Of a stretch of 13,421 nt of DNA, positions 13,249-13,421 are shown in pieces. The DNA comes from DASVTR01 sp033855775 (GTDB lineage: Bacteria; Acidobacteriota; Blastocatellia; Pyrinomonadales; Pyrinomonadaceae). Within the stretch, counting starts at the first letter, position 1. Each line of letters opens with the position of its first letter. The notes below the pieces were generated by a model, which did no database searches, had not been told where the DNA came from, and saw only the letters and a program-made list of their open reading frames with translations. The stretch covers positions 1-13,421 of the forward strand of contig JAWVFT010000113.1 of NCBI GenBank assembly GCA_033855775.1. Direction: 5' to 3'. The position numbers and the translations under genes were made by a program.

Positions 13249-13421
13249 ATGAAGATAGCGATTATCGGCGGCGGCATCGGCGGCCTGAGCGCGGCTCTGG
13301 CTTTAGGGCGCGCGGGGCTTGCGGCGGAGGTCTTTGAGCAGGCTCCGGCGTTGCTCGATGTCGGCGCGGCCATCGCCGTCTGGCCCAACGCGATGCGCGC
13401 CCTTCAACGTCTCGGCGTGGG
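13249..13421 (+). CDS. FAD-dependent monooxygenase, N-terminal part (runs off the window)
   Basis: The visible 57 residues begin MKIAIIGGGIGGLSAALALGR, the beta-alpha-beta dinucleotide fold with GxGxxG that binds the ADP part of FAD. The conserved acidic residue at the end of the second strand follows (EVFEQAPAL), then VGAAIAVWPNAMRALQRLGV, a stretch typical of class A flavin monooxygenases such as the salicylate/3-hydroxybenzoate hydroxylase and UbiH group. Such enzymes hydroxylate an aromatic or polyene substrate using NAD(P)H and oxygen; the substrate cannot be told from this part. The gene is divergent from the M28 peptidase. The ATG has only a weak purine run (GAAGCG) before it. Confidence 0.85.
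   Translation, partial: MKIAIIGGGIGGLSAALALGRAGLAAEVFEQAPALLDVGAAIAVWPNAMRALQRLGV

Noticed and set aside
12810..13388. Minus-strand 192-codon frame spanning the M28 start and the flavoprotein start
   Set aside because: It covers a promoter region and two better genes, and its composition is typical of out-of-frame GC-rich DNA.

Overview
The window looks like chromosome from a soil-type bacterium, probably Acidobacteriota (Blastocatellia-like). That placement is inferred from the GC-rich coding style, the many secreted peptidases, the paired M16 peptidases, the GDG-repeat subtilase and the heptamer repeats; there is no rRNA or other marker gene. Most genes carry signal peptides or membrane segments, so the region is devoted mainly to the cell envelope and secreted proteolysis.

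Layout. Positions 1-1746 (+) hold two AT-richer genes: an eight-helix membrane protein and a small secreted protein. They are separated by a 90-bp imperfect palindrome with the layout of an integron attC site, so this part reads as a gene-cassette remnant with no integrase in view. The second gene runs out of frame into a decayed GC-rich gene (about 1629-2012). A perfect 23-bp hairpin (2118-2175) follows. Next comes a secreted protein with two cysteine-bearing InlB-type repeats (minus strand, 2203-3696). A divergent, truncated-looking membrane protein (3971-4396, +) has a start region that was tandemly duplicated, and it ends inside a large heptamer-repeat hairpin.

Positions 4438-7448 (minus) hold an M16 peptidase pair joined by a TAATG overlap. 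The upstream protein has the zinc site but lacks the Arg/Tyr pair. The downstream protein has the Arg/Tyr pair but all three H/E/H zinc-motif positions are Ala. This is the pattern of an obligate heterodimer. A gene-poor stretch with short tandem repeats follows.

The main item is a secreted S8 subtilase (8002-10620, +). Between its signal peptide and its prodomain lies a region that reads as a degenerate ClpA/ClpB-type AAA+ module, with the Walker A and Walker B catalytic residues gone. Its C-terminus is a run of LLGDGx hexapeptides. A classical terminator ends the gene.

Positions 10695-13105 (minus) hold a tiny single-helix membrane protein, an ElaA-like GNAT acetyltransferase, and an M28 zinc aminopeptidase with a PA domain. 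The M28 gene is split by a one-base frameshift and has a good sigma-70-type promoter. A divergent FAD-dependent monooxygenase starts at 13249 and runs off the window.
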